A DNA stretch of 64,000 bases, taken from assembly GCA_045430275.1 (NCBI GenBank), contig JAILXU010000008.1, positions 62,001 to 126,000 on the forward strand, written 5' to 3'. Shown piece by piece: positions 49,789 through 59,029 of this stretch. The notes under the pieces were generated by a model, which was not told the origin of the DNA, made no database searches, and saw only the letters and a program-made list of their open reading frames with translations. The position numbers were made by a program, and so were the translations under genes. Positions within the stretch are counted from its first letter, which is position 1. Every line of letters starts with the position of its first letter. The DNA is from Oceanobacter sp045430275 (GTDB taxonomy: Bacteria > Pseudomonadota > Gammaproteobacteria > Pseudomonadales > Oceanobacteraceae).

Positions 49789-51945
49789 ATGCGCCAATAC
49801 ATTCCCCTGCTGGCTTTATGGCTGGCATTACTGCTCCCAACTGGCCCGTCTTATGCTCAGGATTCACACGCCGGTCAGGCGTCTCAATCCCTGCCGGAGA
49901 TGATCCAGTCACTCTTTCCCAAAGCCACCCGCATCGAGGACAAGCTCGAAGACTACCCGGTGTACCCGATATACCAGCTCCACGAACTGCTGGGCTATGC
50001 CTACGAATCCAAAGACATCAGTGACCTGCCCGGCTTTTCCGGCAAGCCGATACGCCTGCTGATTGGCATAGACACCATCGGCAACTTTACTGGCGTCCGG
50101 GTCGTTTCTCATCACGAGCCAGTCTTTCTGCATGGTTTGGGAGAACAACCTCTGTGGGATTTTGTTGACCAATACGAAGGCCGTTCACTGAAAGACCACA
50201 TTGTTATCGACAGCAGCAAGGCCGGAGCCAGCCAGGAAAATACCGAAAGCGTGGTCTATTTCGATGGCGTTTCGAAAGCCACTGTGTCCATCGTCATCAT
50301 TAACGACACTGTGCTTTCTTCGGCCCTCAAGGTGGCCCGCAAAAAGCTGGAAGGCTTCACACAGGCCCCATCCGTGCAACCCAAAGCCAACTACTTTGAA
50401 GCATTGAGCTGGGATCAACTGCTCGAACGCGGCTACGTTGGTCATTGGAAGCTGAGCATTGAAGAGGCCGAAACCGAGTTGGGCAGTTCACTTTCCAGCT
50501 ATCCCTCTATCCGTGATCCAGACGATGACGAAGGGTTTATTGACCTTTACTACGCCTACATCAATGCCCCCATGGTGGGTCGCAACCTGCTGGGAGAAGC
50601 AGGATTCAAGCAACTGATGGACATTCTCAAGCCGGGTGAACAATTGCTATTGGTGATGTCCAACGGACTGTTCCCACATGTTTCCGAAAGCTATCGGCCT
50701 GGCAGTGTTCCATCCCGGCTGGCCATGACCCAAAACGAACTCGGCGTGGAACTGCGTGACACCGACATACTCGACCGGCAAATCAGCCTCACCGACGACC
50801 TTCCCTATACCGAATACGCCCACCTGTTTCGTGTCGGCGGCCATGCCGGATTCAATCCTGGCGAACCAACCCAGTTGAACATGAATCTGGAACTGCGCAA
50901 GAACCACCTGGTGATCAACAACGTGCGTTTCAGCCAGACTGCAAACTTTGCCGATGACCTATTTGAACGGGTGGAAGTCGATGACCCCTTTGCAACCAGC
51001 CGCGATCCACTCTGGGTCGGGTTATGGAAAAATCGCTGGATTGAAATTGTCTTGCTGGTGGCCAGTCTGACGTTACTAACCTGGGTCTTCGCCCATCAGG
51101 AACGCTACATTCGCAACGCCAAAACGTTTGAATACTTCCGCTGGGGCTTTCTGGCCTACACCACGGTATTTATTGGCTACTATGCTCAGGGACAACTCTC
51201 TGTCGTCAACATCTATACGCTGTTCCTGCAGGTCTGGGACGGTTTTGACATTGGCATATTCCTGCTCGACCCGGTGATTTTCATTCTCTGGATGTACACT
51301 TTCATCAGCCTGTTCATTTGGGGACGCGGACTCTTCTGCGGCTGGCTGTGCCCCTTTGGAGCCATGCAGGAGATGGTCTCCTGGATCGCTCGCAAGCTAC
51401 ACATCAAACAGGTTCGAGTACCGGAAAAATGGCACCGCCGCCTGATTCTGATCAAATACCCGCTGTTACTGGGGCTGGTAGCAACCGCTTTCCACTCACT
51501 GACACTGGCGGAACAACTGGCCGAAGTGGAACCGTTCAAAACCGCGTTGACCCTGAACTTTGTGCGGCACTGGCCATTCGTGCTGTATGCCATTGGCTTG
51601 CTGATCGCCAGCCTGTTTATTCATAAATTTTACTGCCGCTACCTGTGCCCTCTGGGCGCTGGCTTGGCCGCATTAGGGCGACTGCGTCTGTTCAGTTGGC
51701 TGGAACGAGTGGATATGTGCGGCTCACCTTGCCAGCTATGCAAGCGCCGCTGTGGCATTAATGCCATCCGCAGCAGCGGAGAAATCGACTACGATGAATG
51801 TATCCAGTGTCTCGAATGCGTGGTTATTCTCAAGGATGACAACCAATGCGTCAGCACATTGACGGCAAAGAAACGCCAGCGTAAACGGGCGCGCTCTGAC
51901 ACACTGCTGGCAACTGACGCAATTCAACCGGAGCAAGCAGGATAA
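49789..51945 (+). CDS. NosR/NirI-like iron-sulfur flavoprotein
   Basis: A 718-residue membrane protein with the NosR layout: a signal peptide (1-24), a periplasmic FMN-binding domain with DGVSKATVS (likely flavin-bearing T165), several membrane segments from about 408, CGWLCPFGA (about 517) and CRYLCPLGA (about 616), and two ferredoxin-like cysteine clusters (CGSPCQLCKRRC from 644, CIQCLECVVILKDDNQC from 671). NosR feeds electrons to nitrous oxide reductase, but no nos gene is here. An alcohol dehydrogenase and a hybrid kinase follow, so a role in electron transfer for another periplasmic redox process is more likely. ApbE would attach the FMN. The start at 49789 puts the signal peptide first. 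Confidence 0.88.
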   Translation: MRQYIPLLALWLALLLPTGPSYAQDSHAGQASQSLPEMIQSLFPKATRIEDKLEDYPVYPIYQLHELLGYAYESKDISDLPGFSGKPIRLLIGIDTIGNFTGVRVVSHHEPVFLHGLGEQPLWDFVDQYEGRSLKDHIVIDSSKAGASQENTESVVYFDGVSKATVSIVIINDTVLSSALKVARKKLEGFTQAPSVQPKANYFEALSWDQLLERGYVGHWKLSIEEAETELGSSLSSYPSIRDPDDDEGFIDLYYAYINAPMVGRNLLGEAGFKQLMDILKPGEQLLLVMSNGLFPHVSESYRPGSVPSRLAMTQNELGVELRDTDILDRQISLTDDLPYTEYAHLFRVGGHAGFNPGEPTQLNMNLELRKNHLVINNVRFSQTANFADDLFERVEVDDPFATSRDPLWVGLWKNRWIEIVLLVASLTLLTWVFAHQERYIRNAKTFEYFRWGFLAYTTVFIGYYAQGQLSVVNIYTLFLQVWDGFDIGIFLLDPVIFILWMYTFISLFIWGRGLFCGWLCPFGAMQEMVSWIARKLHIKQVRVPEKWHRRLILIKYPLLLGLVATAFHSLTLAEQLAEVEPFKTALTLNFVRHWPFVLYAIGLLIASLFIHKFYCRYLCPLGAGLAALGRLRLFSWLERVDMCGSPCQLCKRRCGINAIRSSGEIDYDECIQCLECVVILKDDNQCVSTLTAKKRQRKRARSDTLLATDAIQPEQAG

Positions 51946-52052
51946 TATTCGTACCAGTCAACGCCTTCCGTCGGCCAGATCAAGGCCGACTTTACCCGGA
52001 TCAGGCTACTGGTGTACCTTCACTCAGTTGATTGTCAGCAAGGCTAATAATA

Positions 52053-53216
52053 ATGAATAACGACCTGCCCACCCTGCGAAAATTTGTTGCCCCGGAGATC
52101 ATCTTCGGCAACGGCGCACGCCACACCGTTGGCAATTTTGCCCGTAACTTCGGTGCCCAGAAGGTGCTGATTGTCACCGATCCCGGCGTTGTCAAAGCAG
52201 GCTGGGTGGCCGATGTGGAGCACAGCCTGCAGGAAATTGGCATTCGTTATTGCGTCTACACCAAAGTCAGCCCCAACCCACGGGCTGAAGAAGTGATGAT
52301 CGGAGCCAATCTGTATCACGAAGAAGGCTGCAACGTCATTATTGCCGTCGGCGGTGGCAGCCCAATGGACTGCGCCAAGGGCATTGGCATTGTGTCCACC
52401 AATCGCCGCCACATTCTGGACTTTGAAGGCGTTGACCAGATCACCGCCCCGATTCCACCGCTGATCTTCATCCCGACCACGGCAGGCACCTCTGCTGACG
52501 TGTCCCAGTTTGCGATCATCTCCGACCAGCAAAGCCGGATGAAGATCTCCATCATCAGTAAAGCGCTGGTGCCGGACGTTTCCTTGATTGACCCGGAAAC
52601 CACCCTGAGCATGGACCCGTTCCTCAGTGCCTGCACCGGCATTGACGCCATGGTGCATGCCATCGAAGCATTTGTTTCCACCGCCAGCGGCCCTCTGACG
52701 GACGTACACGCGCTGGAAGCCATTCGGCTGGTGTCCAATAACTTGCCTGCCCTGATCGCCAATCCGAATGATGTCAAGCTGCGCGAACAACTGATGCTGG
52801 CCAGCCTCAAGGCCGGGCTGGCTTTTTCCAACGCCATTCTCGGGGCTGTCCATGCCATGTCACACAGCCTGGGGGGCTACCTCGACTTGCCTCACGGCTT
52901 ATGCAACTCAATCCTCGTTGAACGGGTGATCGACTACAACTTTGATCATGCCCAGGATCGCTTCAAAGTCATCGCTGAAACACTGGGCATTGATACACGC
53001 GGCATGAGCCAGCAAACCATTCGCGCCCAGCTGACCAACAACGTGCGACAGCTCAAAAGCAGCGTTGGCTTGACTCACAGCCTGGGCGAAGCCGGTGTCT
53101 CGCTTTCCGATATCCCGGAACTGTCTGGCAAAGCGCTGACCGACCCCTGCATTCTGACCAATCCGCGCAAATCCAATAAACGCGATATGGAGGTCGTGTA
53201 TGAGGAAGCGCTCTGA
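52053..53216 (+). CDS. ercA: Iron-containing alcohol dehydrogenase, ErcA-like
   Basis: A 387-residue group III (iron-dependent) alcohol dehydrogenase: LRKFVAPEIIFGNGARH, the NAD motif VGGGSPMDCAKG, and the metal ligands around DPETTLSMDPFLSACTGIDAMVHAIEAF, AVHAMSHSLGG and DLPHGLCN. It closely matches ErcA of Pseudomonas in length and start, a regulatory enzyme in the control of PQQ-dependent ethanol oxidation. The start at 52053 removes a seven-residue upstream extension and matches the family. The stop overlaps the start of the kinase gene by 17 bases. Confidence 0.85.
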   Translation: MNNDLPTLRKFVAPEIIFGNGARHTVGNFARNFGAQKVLIVTDPGVVKAGWVADVEHSLQEIGIRYCVYTKVSPNPRAEEVMIGANLYHEEGCNVIIAVGGGSPMDCAKGIGIVSTNRRHILDFEGVDQITAPIPPLIFIPTTAGTSADVSQFAIISDQQSRMKISIISKALVPDVSLIDPETTLSMDPFLSACTGIDAMVHAIEAFVSTASGPLTDVHALEAIRLVSNNLPALIANPNDVKLREQLMLASLKAGLAFSNAILGAVHAMSHSLGGYLDLPHGLCNSILVERVIDYNFDHAQDRFKVIAETLGIDTRGMSQQTIRAQLTNNVRQLKSSVGLTHSLGEAGVSLSDIPELSGKALTDPCILTNPRKSNKRDMEVVYEEAL

Positions 53217-54963
53217 CTTCCAGTCACAGCTCACACCCGCCACTCCAGAACGCGCGCGCGGCCAGAACCACGAGCCAGGCGAAGACCCCCGACCGTCAAC
53301 TCAACCGTCCGATATCGAAAACCTGATTGGGCTGGGTGCGTTCTCTGCCCGCAAAAGTTACTACCCGGAACTGTTGCAGAAAATTGATGAGCTGGAGGCC
53401 GAAAAAGAGCGCTACAAATGGCTGTTTGAAAATGCCCTGCACGGCATTTTTCAGGCGGAGATCAATACTTCCGATGCTCGTCAGGTCATTCGTCAAGCAA
53501 ATCCAGCCATTGCTCATATGTGTGGCTACCGCTCTGCCGAACACTTTCAGGAACGCATCAAACACCTGTCCACTCACCTGTTTTTCGATCCCGGCGACCT
53601 GAACCGACTTATGAACGTCCTGAACCGTGAGGGCAAATGGGTCGGGTTTGAATCGCGCCTCAAACGCGCTGGTGGCGACGCGGTGCCCGTGTCCATGAAC
53701 GTTTTGCTGAAAGACCGCGAACAAGGACTTATTGAAGTGTTTGTTCATGACATCACTGAACGCAAACGCTCCCAGGAAGACATGGCTCGCCTGAACAGCG
53801 AACTGGAGCAACGGGTCGAGGAACGCACTCACGAACTGCGATTGGCCAAACAGGAAGCCGAGGAGGCCAACGCCAGCAAAGACAAATACCTCGCGGCCGC
53901 CAGCCACGACCTGCTGCAACCGCTTAATGCCGCCCGTCTGCTGGTGGCAACGCTGCAAGAAAGCCCGCTGGATAACAACAGTCAGAACATGGTCGGACGC
54001 ATCCATACCGCTCTGACCAGTGCCGAAGAGTTGCTGGCCGATCTGCTGGACATCTCCCGGCTCGACGCCAATGCTGTCATCCCGGAAGTCCAGAGCATTC
54101 CCATTCAGGATGTTTTCGACACCCTGCACAGTGAATTTTTGCCCGTGGCCGAACAAGCTGGGCTGGAGCTGCGCAAGCTCGACAGCAGTCATTTGATTCG
54201 CAGTGACGCGCGCTTGTTGATGCGCATTCTGCGCAACTTCATCAGCAACGCCATTCGCTATACCGAAACCGGCAAGGTATTGATTGGCTGTCGCCAGCGC
54301 AGCGATCATATCGAGCTGGTGGTGTGCGACACCGGCCCAGGCATCGCCGAACACCAGCAACAGGAAATTTTCCGCGAATTTCGACAACTCGAAAACGCCC
54401 ATAAAGCCCGCAGTAAAGGCGTCGGACTGGGACTGGCGATTGTTGAGCGTATTGCTCGCATGCTGGAACACCCAATCGGGTTACGATCACGCACAAATTC
54501 CGGCAGTTGCTTCTACGTCACCGTTCCAATCGCACGGGGAACACAACCGCAACCAGCTCCAGTGGCTGAAGTCAGCAACCGTATCACCTCACTGGAAGGT
54601 ATCCGGGTTCTGGTGATCGATAACGAAGAGCCGATCCGCGACAGCATGAGCCGCCTGTTGGAAACCTGGGGCTGCGACACACTGACAGCCGCTGATACCG
54701 CCGAAGCCCTGCAACAGGCTGAACGCATGCCGCCCGACCTGATTCTGGCCGATTACCATCTGGATCATGGTGAAACCGGCATGGACTCACTGGAGGCAAT
54801 TCAACAAGCACTGCAATTCAGCATCCCGGCCATTGTGATCACTGCCGACCGTACCGACCGGGTGCGTCGTGAGATCGCCAATGCCGGAGCCACCAAAATG
54901 AACAAGCCCGTGCGCCCGGCAAAACTCCGCGCCCTGATGGGATTTGTACTCGAACAAGGTTAG
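53200..54963 (+). CDS. Hybrid sensor histidine kinase, ErcS'-like
   Basis: A 587-residue soluble kinase. A PAS domain (about 70-190) is followed by a coiled coil, then the HisKA box AAASHDLLQPLNAARLL (H236), the HATPase domain (NFISNAIRYT, DTGPGIAEHQ, GVGLGLAI) and a C-terminal receiver (about 465-585: VLVIDNEEPIRDSMSRLL, LILADYHLDHGETG). There is no membrane segment, so it senses a cytoplasmic signal. The ErcA link suggests ErcS' of the ethanol-oxidation cascade. GGAGG precedes the start. It overlaps ercA by 17 bases and is 8 bases from the ECF sigma gene. Confidence 0.87.
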   Translation: MRKRSDFQSQLTPATPERARGQNHEPGEDPRPSTQPSDIENLIGLGAFSARKSYYPELLQKIDELEAEKERYKWLFENALHGIFQAEINTSDARQVIRQANPAIAHMCGYRSAEHFQERIKHLSTHLFFDPGDLNRLMNVLNREGKWVGFESRLKRAGGDAVPVSMNVLLKDREQGLIEVFVHDITERKRSQEDMARLNSELEQRVEERTHELRLAKQEAEEANASKDKYLAAASHDLLQPLNAARLLVATLQESPLDNNSQNMVGRIHTALTSAEELLADLLDISRLDANAVIPEVQSIPIQDVFDTLHSEFLPVAEQAGLELRKLDSSHLIRSDARLLMRILRNFISNAIRYTETGKVLIGCRQRSDHIELVVCDTGPGIAEHQQQEIFREFRQLENAHKARSKGVGLGLAIVERIARMLEHPIGLRSRTNSGSCFYVTVPIARGTQPQPAPVAEVSNRITSLEGIRVLVIDNEEPIRDSMSRLLETWGCDTLTAADTAEALQQAERMPPDLILADYHLDHGETGMDSLEAIQQALQFSIPAIVITADRTDRVRREIANAGATKMNKPVRPAKLRALMGFVLEQG

Positions 54964-54971
54964 AAAACCGC

Positions 54972-55517
54972 ATGAACTGCTTGATGGCGGCCTGGAACGC
55001 CCACGAACCTGAACTCAAGGGCTGGCTGATCCAGCAAGCCCATTCCCCGGAACAGGCCGAAGACTGGCTACAGGAGCTGTTTCTGAAAGCCCTGCGACAC
55101 AAGGAGCGCTTCTGCACCCTTGACGATGCCCGAAGCTGGCTGTTCCGATTGGCGCGCAATATGATCGCAGACACTCATCGCAAACACCTGCCCGTCCTGC
55201 TGGACGATGTACGACCTGACTATTCCGAAACTGAACCAGGCCCTGAAGACAGCCAGGACATGTCCACGCTGCTGGAGCTGCACACCTGCATGCTGCGGGT
55301 ATTATCAGAACTGCCGCCGGATGAACGCGACATTCTGGAACATTGCGACATCGAACGCATGAAACAACAGGATTTCGCGGCTCAACACCAGTTAAGCCTG
55401 CCTGCGGTCAAATCCCGATTGCAACGCGCACGCCGCCACCTGCGAGCCAATATGGTGGATGCCTGTCAGATCCGCTTCAAAGACAATCGAGCCTGCTGTT
55501 TTACGCCCCGCACCTGA
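54972..55517 (+). CDS. ECF-type RNA polymerase sigma factor with C-terminal cysteines
   Basis: A 181-residue sigma-70 family factor with region 2 (AEDWLQELFLKALRHKERFC, SWLFRLARNMIADTHRKH) and region 4 (LSELPPDERDILEHCDIERMKQQDFAAQHQLSLPAVKSRLQRARRHL). The C-terminal tail holds Cys165, Cys175 and Cys176 in a CQIRF...ACCFTPR pattern similar to SigZ-type factors. No anti-sigma gene is nearby. A permease and a mini-thioredoxin follow, and this trio of genes seems to belong together. The start is 8 bases after the kinase stop, so an operon with it is likely. Confidence 0.88.
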   Translation: MNCLMAAWNAHEPELKGWLIQQAHSPEQAEDWLQELFLKALRHKERFCTLDDARSWLFRLARNMIADTHRKHLPVLLDDVRPDYSETEPGPEDSQDMSTLLELHTCMLRVLSELPPDERDILEHCDIERMKQQDFAAQHQLSLPAVKSRLQRARRHLRANMVDACQIRFKDNRACCFTPRT

Positions 55518-55589
55518 TTTTCTCTCACCCAAACGCATCTTTTTCCAACCTCGTTCGTGTTCTCTGTTAAGTACTACCGGAGATACATC

Positions 55590-56573
55590 ATGCTTTCCCT
55601 ATTTACCGATCTGGCCGACTGGATCACCTACAGCCTGCTCGGTCTGGAACCCACCAGCCGTCTGGCCAGTGGCCTGCATTTCTTTATTGAAGACACCACC
55701 AAGATTCTGGCTCTGCTGGTGGTGCTTATTTACGTCATCGCCCTGATGCGGGCCAGCCTGAACCCGGAACGGGTGCGCGCCTTCCTGCAAGGCAAGGGCC
55801 GTCACAGCGGCTACGTCATGGGCGCTATTTTTGGTTCGGTGACACCTTTCTGCTCCTGCAGCTCGATTCCGCTGTTTATGGGGTTTGTCTCGGCCCGCAT
55901 CCCACTGGGCGTGACCATGGCCTTTCTGCTGACCTCCCCCATGATCAACGAGGTCGCCATCGTGCTGCTCGGCTCACTATTGGGCTGGAAATTCACCCTG
56001 ATCTATGTGGCCGTCGGCCTGACTCTGGGGATTATTGGCGGCTGGCTGATCGACACCCTGAAAGCCGAGCGCTGGCTGGTGCCGTTTCTGGCACGCCAGT
56101 ATGAAAACCCGGAACCCGCAGCCGCGCTGGAATATCAGGTTCAGCAACTGAGTCTGCGTCAGCGCCACCAGTTCGCACGTAACGAGATGCAGGAAATTCT
56201 GCAACGCATCTGGAAATGGGTGTTGATTGGGGTCGGCCTGGGCGCATTAATCCATGGTTTCATACCGGAGCAATGGTTCCAGCAACACCTGGGCGACGGC
56301 CAATGGTGGTCGGTTCCGGCGGCAACCTTGTTGGCTATTCCCATGTACGTGAATGCCACCTCCATGGTGCCGATCATGGAAAGTTTACTACTGAAAAGCG
56401 TACCACTTGGCACCACACTGGCCTTTTGCATGAGCGCGGTGGCCGTCAGCTTGCCGGAGTTCATGATGCTGAAGCAGGTCATGCAGGCACGACTGCTCGG
56501 CATGATCGCCGCTTACTTATTAATCGCATTTTGTCTGGTCGGATGGCTGTTCAATGCCATCTCGATTCTATAA
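55590..56573 (+). CDS. ArsP/DUF318-type permease
   Basis: A 327-residue membrane protein of the ArsP_1 family (E. coli YraQ type) with about eight membrane segments. The strongly conserved loop TPFCSCSSIPLFMGF holds C88 and C90. ArsP members export trivalent organoarsenicals; other members have unknown substrates. It lies between an ECF sigma and a redox-active thioredoxin-like gene, a co-occurrence seen in many bacteria. GGAGA seven bases upstream sets the start at 55590. Confidence 0.87.
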   Translation: MLSLFTDLADWITYSLLGLEPTSRLASGLHFFIEDTTKILALLVVLIYVIALMRASLNPERVRAFLQGKGRHSGYVMGAIFGSVTPFCSCSSIPLFMGFVSARIPLGVTMAFLLTSPMINEVAIVLLGSLLGWKFTLIYVAVGLTLGIIGGWLIDTLKAERWLVPFLARQYENPEPAAALEYQVQQLSLRQRHQFARNEMQEILQRIWKWVLIGVGLGALIHGFIPEQWFQQHLGDGQWWSVPAATLLAIPMYVNATSMVPIMESLLLKSVPLGTTLAFCMSAVAVSLPEFMMLKQVMQARLLGMIAAYLLIAFCLVGWLFNAISIL

Positions 56574-56593
56574 ACCCGAAGAGAGGAACTCGT

Positions 56594-56833
56594 ATGAAAA
56601 CCATCAACGTTTATGGCTCTGGTTGCCGCAATTGTACCGTCACCGCCGAACGTCTGACACAAGAAGCCAGCGCCCGGAATCTGGACGTGCAGGTTGAAAA
56701 AGTCACCGATCTGGAAGCCATCATGCAAGCCGGAGTTGTCAGCACACCGGCAGTTGGCATGGACGGTCAGTTGGTGCATTCCGGCTCCGTACCAACCGAC
56801 GAGCAAGTCAAGCAGATCCTCGATAACGTCTGA
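56594..56833 (+). CDS. Small thioredoxin-fold redox-active disulfide protein
   Basis: A 79-residue cytoplasmic protein of the thioredoxin fold with the active site GSGCRNC (CxxC at 11-14) and STPAVGMDGQLVHSG, where the cis-proline lies. Such mini-thioredoxins (TM0996-like, redox-active disulfide protein 2) follow ArsP-type permease genes in many genomes and may reduce the permease's cysteines or its substrate. It is 20 bases after the permease, with GAGAGGAA before the start. Confidence 0.9.
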   Translation: MKTINVYGSGCRNCTVTAERLTQEASARNLDVQVEKVTDLEAIMQAGVVSTPAVGMDGQLVHSGSVPTDEQVKQILDNV

Positions 56834-56856
56834 GCCGTTTGACGGTTGCATTATCA

Positions 56857-56898
56857 AACTGATCAGAGGCTGCCATGCACAGGCAACTCTGATCAGTT
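56857..56898. repeat. 12-base perfect inverted repeat between mini-thioredoxin and dinG
   Basis: AACTGATCAGAG (56857-56868) and CTCTGATCAGTT (56887-56898) flank an 18-base loop that has its own short TGCC/GGCA stem. It sits between convergent genes. No T-tract follows on either side, so it is a termination or pausing hairpin of unusual form, or a protein-binding site. Confidence 0.55.
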
Positions 56899-56911
56899 AC
56901 ACCTGCCTCTG

Positions 56912-59002
56912 TTACACGCGCCTCAGCGGTGGCAAGGCATCCAGCAGCAATTGGCCGTAACGGGACGTCGACAAGCGCTTGTCGAGAATACTGATTCTGC
57001 CGGTATCATCCTCCTTGCGAATCAGGCGGCCACAGGCCTGAACCAGCCGCACCGACGCTGCTGGCAGAGTCAAATCCATAAAGGAATTACGTCCCCGACT
57101 TTCAATCCATTCCCCGGTCGCGGCATGAATCGGATCATCCGGCACTGCGAAGGGAATTTTCACAATCACCACGTGAGTGACATAGTCGCCCGGCAAGTCG
57201 ATGCCTTCGGCAAAGCTGGCCAGACCAAAGATGATATTACCCTTGCCCGCATCAATCCGTTCCTTGTGTCGCCGCACGATTTCGCCTTTCGGCAGAAAAC
57301 CCTGACACAGCAGGCGCTCGTACCACTCACGCACAAAGGTGTCCCGCGTCGCCTCCAGTTGTACCCGCGAGCTGAACAGCACCAACGTGCCTTCATTCGG
57401 GCGAATCTGTTCCTTCATCCAGGCTTCAATATCCGACTGAAACTGCTCACTTTTCGGGTCAGAAGCCAGTTGCACCACACTGAGCTGACCCAGATTCGGG
57501 TAATCGAACGGACTGGGCACCCGGTGATATTCCGCCCACTCAGGCAAGCCGGTTTCAAACGTCAGGTTGTTAAAGTTGTTCAGGGCCGTCAGCGTTGCCG
57601 AGGTCAGCACCGCCCCATGACAACGCCACCAGAGATTGCGCCGCAATTGCTCCGCAACCGAAATGGGCGATGCACAGAGACGAATATCCCAGTCTTCACC
57701 GTATTTCACCCGCGCAATCCAGCGTGCGACAGGCAGTTCGCCTTCCTGTTCTTCTGCGGCCAGCCAGGTAACGGCCTCCCACAACGTTTCTGCACGCGAC
57801 AACATAATGCCCATGGGAGCCTGCCAGCTTTCGGCAATATCGCGGCTGAATTCACCCTCGCCCTTGGCATCCAGCGATTGCTGCAGCATGTCGTTCAGTT
57901 TATCCAGACATTGCAGCAGAGGCTGCAGCGGCCCCTTGATGTTGTTCAGCACTTCTCGCAGATTCTCGGGAATGCGCCCGAACTCGAACCGTTCGCGCTC
58001 ACGCTCCCCCAGCAAATCCAGCACCAGCGGCCACAACAGATTCATCGACTGATAAATCTCTCGGCATTGTTCCGGGGCGTCACGCAGAGAGTGCATGATC
58101 GATGGCGGCATACCCGTTGCGGAAACAAACTGACCAATACCCTGCTCCAATTGCTTGAGCCACTGACGCTGGGATCGCACTCCCATTTCCATGCGGAAGT
58201 GATTCAATGCCTTGTCCGCCAGATGGTGACCCTCATCGAACACATAGACGGTTTTTTCAGGCGCAGGCAGCACTGCACCACCGCCCAGCGAGGCATCCGC
58301 CAGCACCAGATCATGGTTGGCAACGATGATGTCAGCCTCTTCCATCGCGCTGCGCGCCTTGAAGAAGGCGCAATTCTGAAACTGTGGACAGCGCCGATTG
58401 GAGCATTCACGGTGCGTCGCGGTCAGATGGCCCCACTGCGGGTCGTCAATTTCGTCCGGCCAGCGATCACGATCGCCGTCCCAGTCACCTGAGGCGTATT
58501 TCCCCAGCATGGATTCGTACAGTTCCTGATCTTGTTCTTCCGGGGTTTGCTCGAACAAGTCCACCGTCGACAGCAACCCGGACAACTGCTGCAAAGCCTT
58601 GTCCAGCTTCACCAGACACAGATAGCGTCCGCGGCCTTTGGCCAACGCAAAGCTGAACGGCAAAGAAATGGTCTTTTGCAGGTTGGGCAAATCCTTATCG
58701 AGAATCTGCTCTTGCAACGCCACGGTTGCGGTCGAGATCAGCAGTTTCTTTTCCTGTGCCAGCGCCACAGGTAACGCCGCCAACAAGTACGCCAGGGTTT
58801 TACCCGTTCCTGTACCGGCTTCGACCACAACAATGCCCTGATCGTTGCTGCGTTCGCCGTCATCATTACTGGAAACCGCCCCCAATGATTTGGCAATTTC
58901 AGCAATCATCAGGCGTTGACCGTAACGAGGTTTCAGATCCAGTTCACGAATGCACTCACGGTACAGCGCCTGGATTTGTTCTTTGGTTTCTTTGGTGAGC
59001 AT
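56912..59002 (-). CDS. dinG: ATP-dependent DNA helicase DinG
   Basis: A 696-residue XPD-like helicase. It has Walker A EAGTGTGKTLAY (K68), the DEAH-type box FDEGHH, the iron-sulfur cysteines C129, C200, C205 and C211, and motif VI QACGRLIRKEDDTGR. It unwinds DNA with a 5' overhang and R-loops and is SOS-linked in E. coli. A LexA box was not seen before the gene. It is 27 bases downstream of gspB on the same strand, so it may be read from that operon. Confidence 0.95.
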   Translation of the reverse strand: MLTKETKEQIQALYRECIRELDLKPRYGQRLMIAEIAKSLGAVSSNDDGERSNDQGIVVVEAGTGTGKTLAYLLAALPVALAQEKKLLISTATVALQEQILDKDLPNLQKTISLPFSFALAKGRGRYLCLVKLDKALQQLSGLLSTVDLFEQTPEEQDQELYESMLGKYASGDWDGDRDRWPDEIDDPQWGHLTATHRECSNRRCPQFQNCAFFKARSAMEEADIIVANHDLVLADASLGGGAVLPAPEKTVYVFDEGHHLADKALNHFRMEMGVRSQRQWLKQLEQGIGQFVSATGMPPSIMHSLRDAPEQCREIYQSMNLLWPLVLDLLGERERERFEFGRIPENLREVLNNIKGPLQPLLQCLDKLNDMLQQSLDAKGEGEFSRDIAESWQAPMGIMLSRAETLWEAVTWLAAEEQEGELPVARWIARVKYGEDWDIRLCASPISVAEQLRRNLWWRCHGAVLTSATLTALNNFNNLTFETGLPEWAEYHRVPSPFDYPNLGQLSVVQLASDPKSEQFQSDIEAWMKEQIRPNEGTLVLFSSRVQLEATRDTFVREWYERLLCQGFLPKGEIVRRHKERIDAGKGNIIFGLASFAEGIDLPGDYVTHVVIVKIPFAVPDDPIHAATGEWIESRGRNSFMDLTLPAASVRLVQACGRLIRKEDDTGRISILDKRLSTSRYGQLLLDALPPLRRV

Positions 59003-59029
59003 GTATTCAATGAACTCTGAGCGGTCAAA

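Noticed and set aside
49789..51945. Nitrous oxide reduction locus based on the NosR-like gene
   Set aside because: No nosZ, nosD, nosF, nosY or nosL gene is nearby; the neighbours belong to alcohol dehydrogenase and signalling families.
53296..54471. A 391-codon minus-strand frame opposite the hybrid kinase gene
   Set aside because: The plus strand encodes a complete kinase with ordered domains. The minus frame has no recognisable domain.
56846..58492. A 548-codon plus-strand frame opposite dinG
   Set aside because: dinG carries all helicase motifs and four iron-sulfur cysteines. The antisense frame is Gln/His/Arg-rich without a domain.
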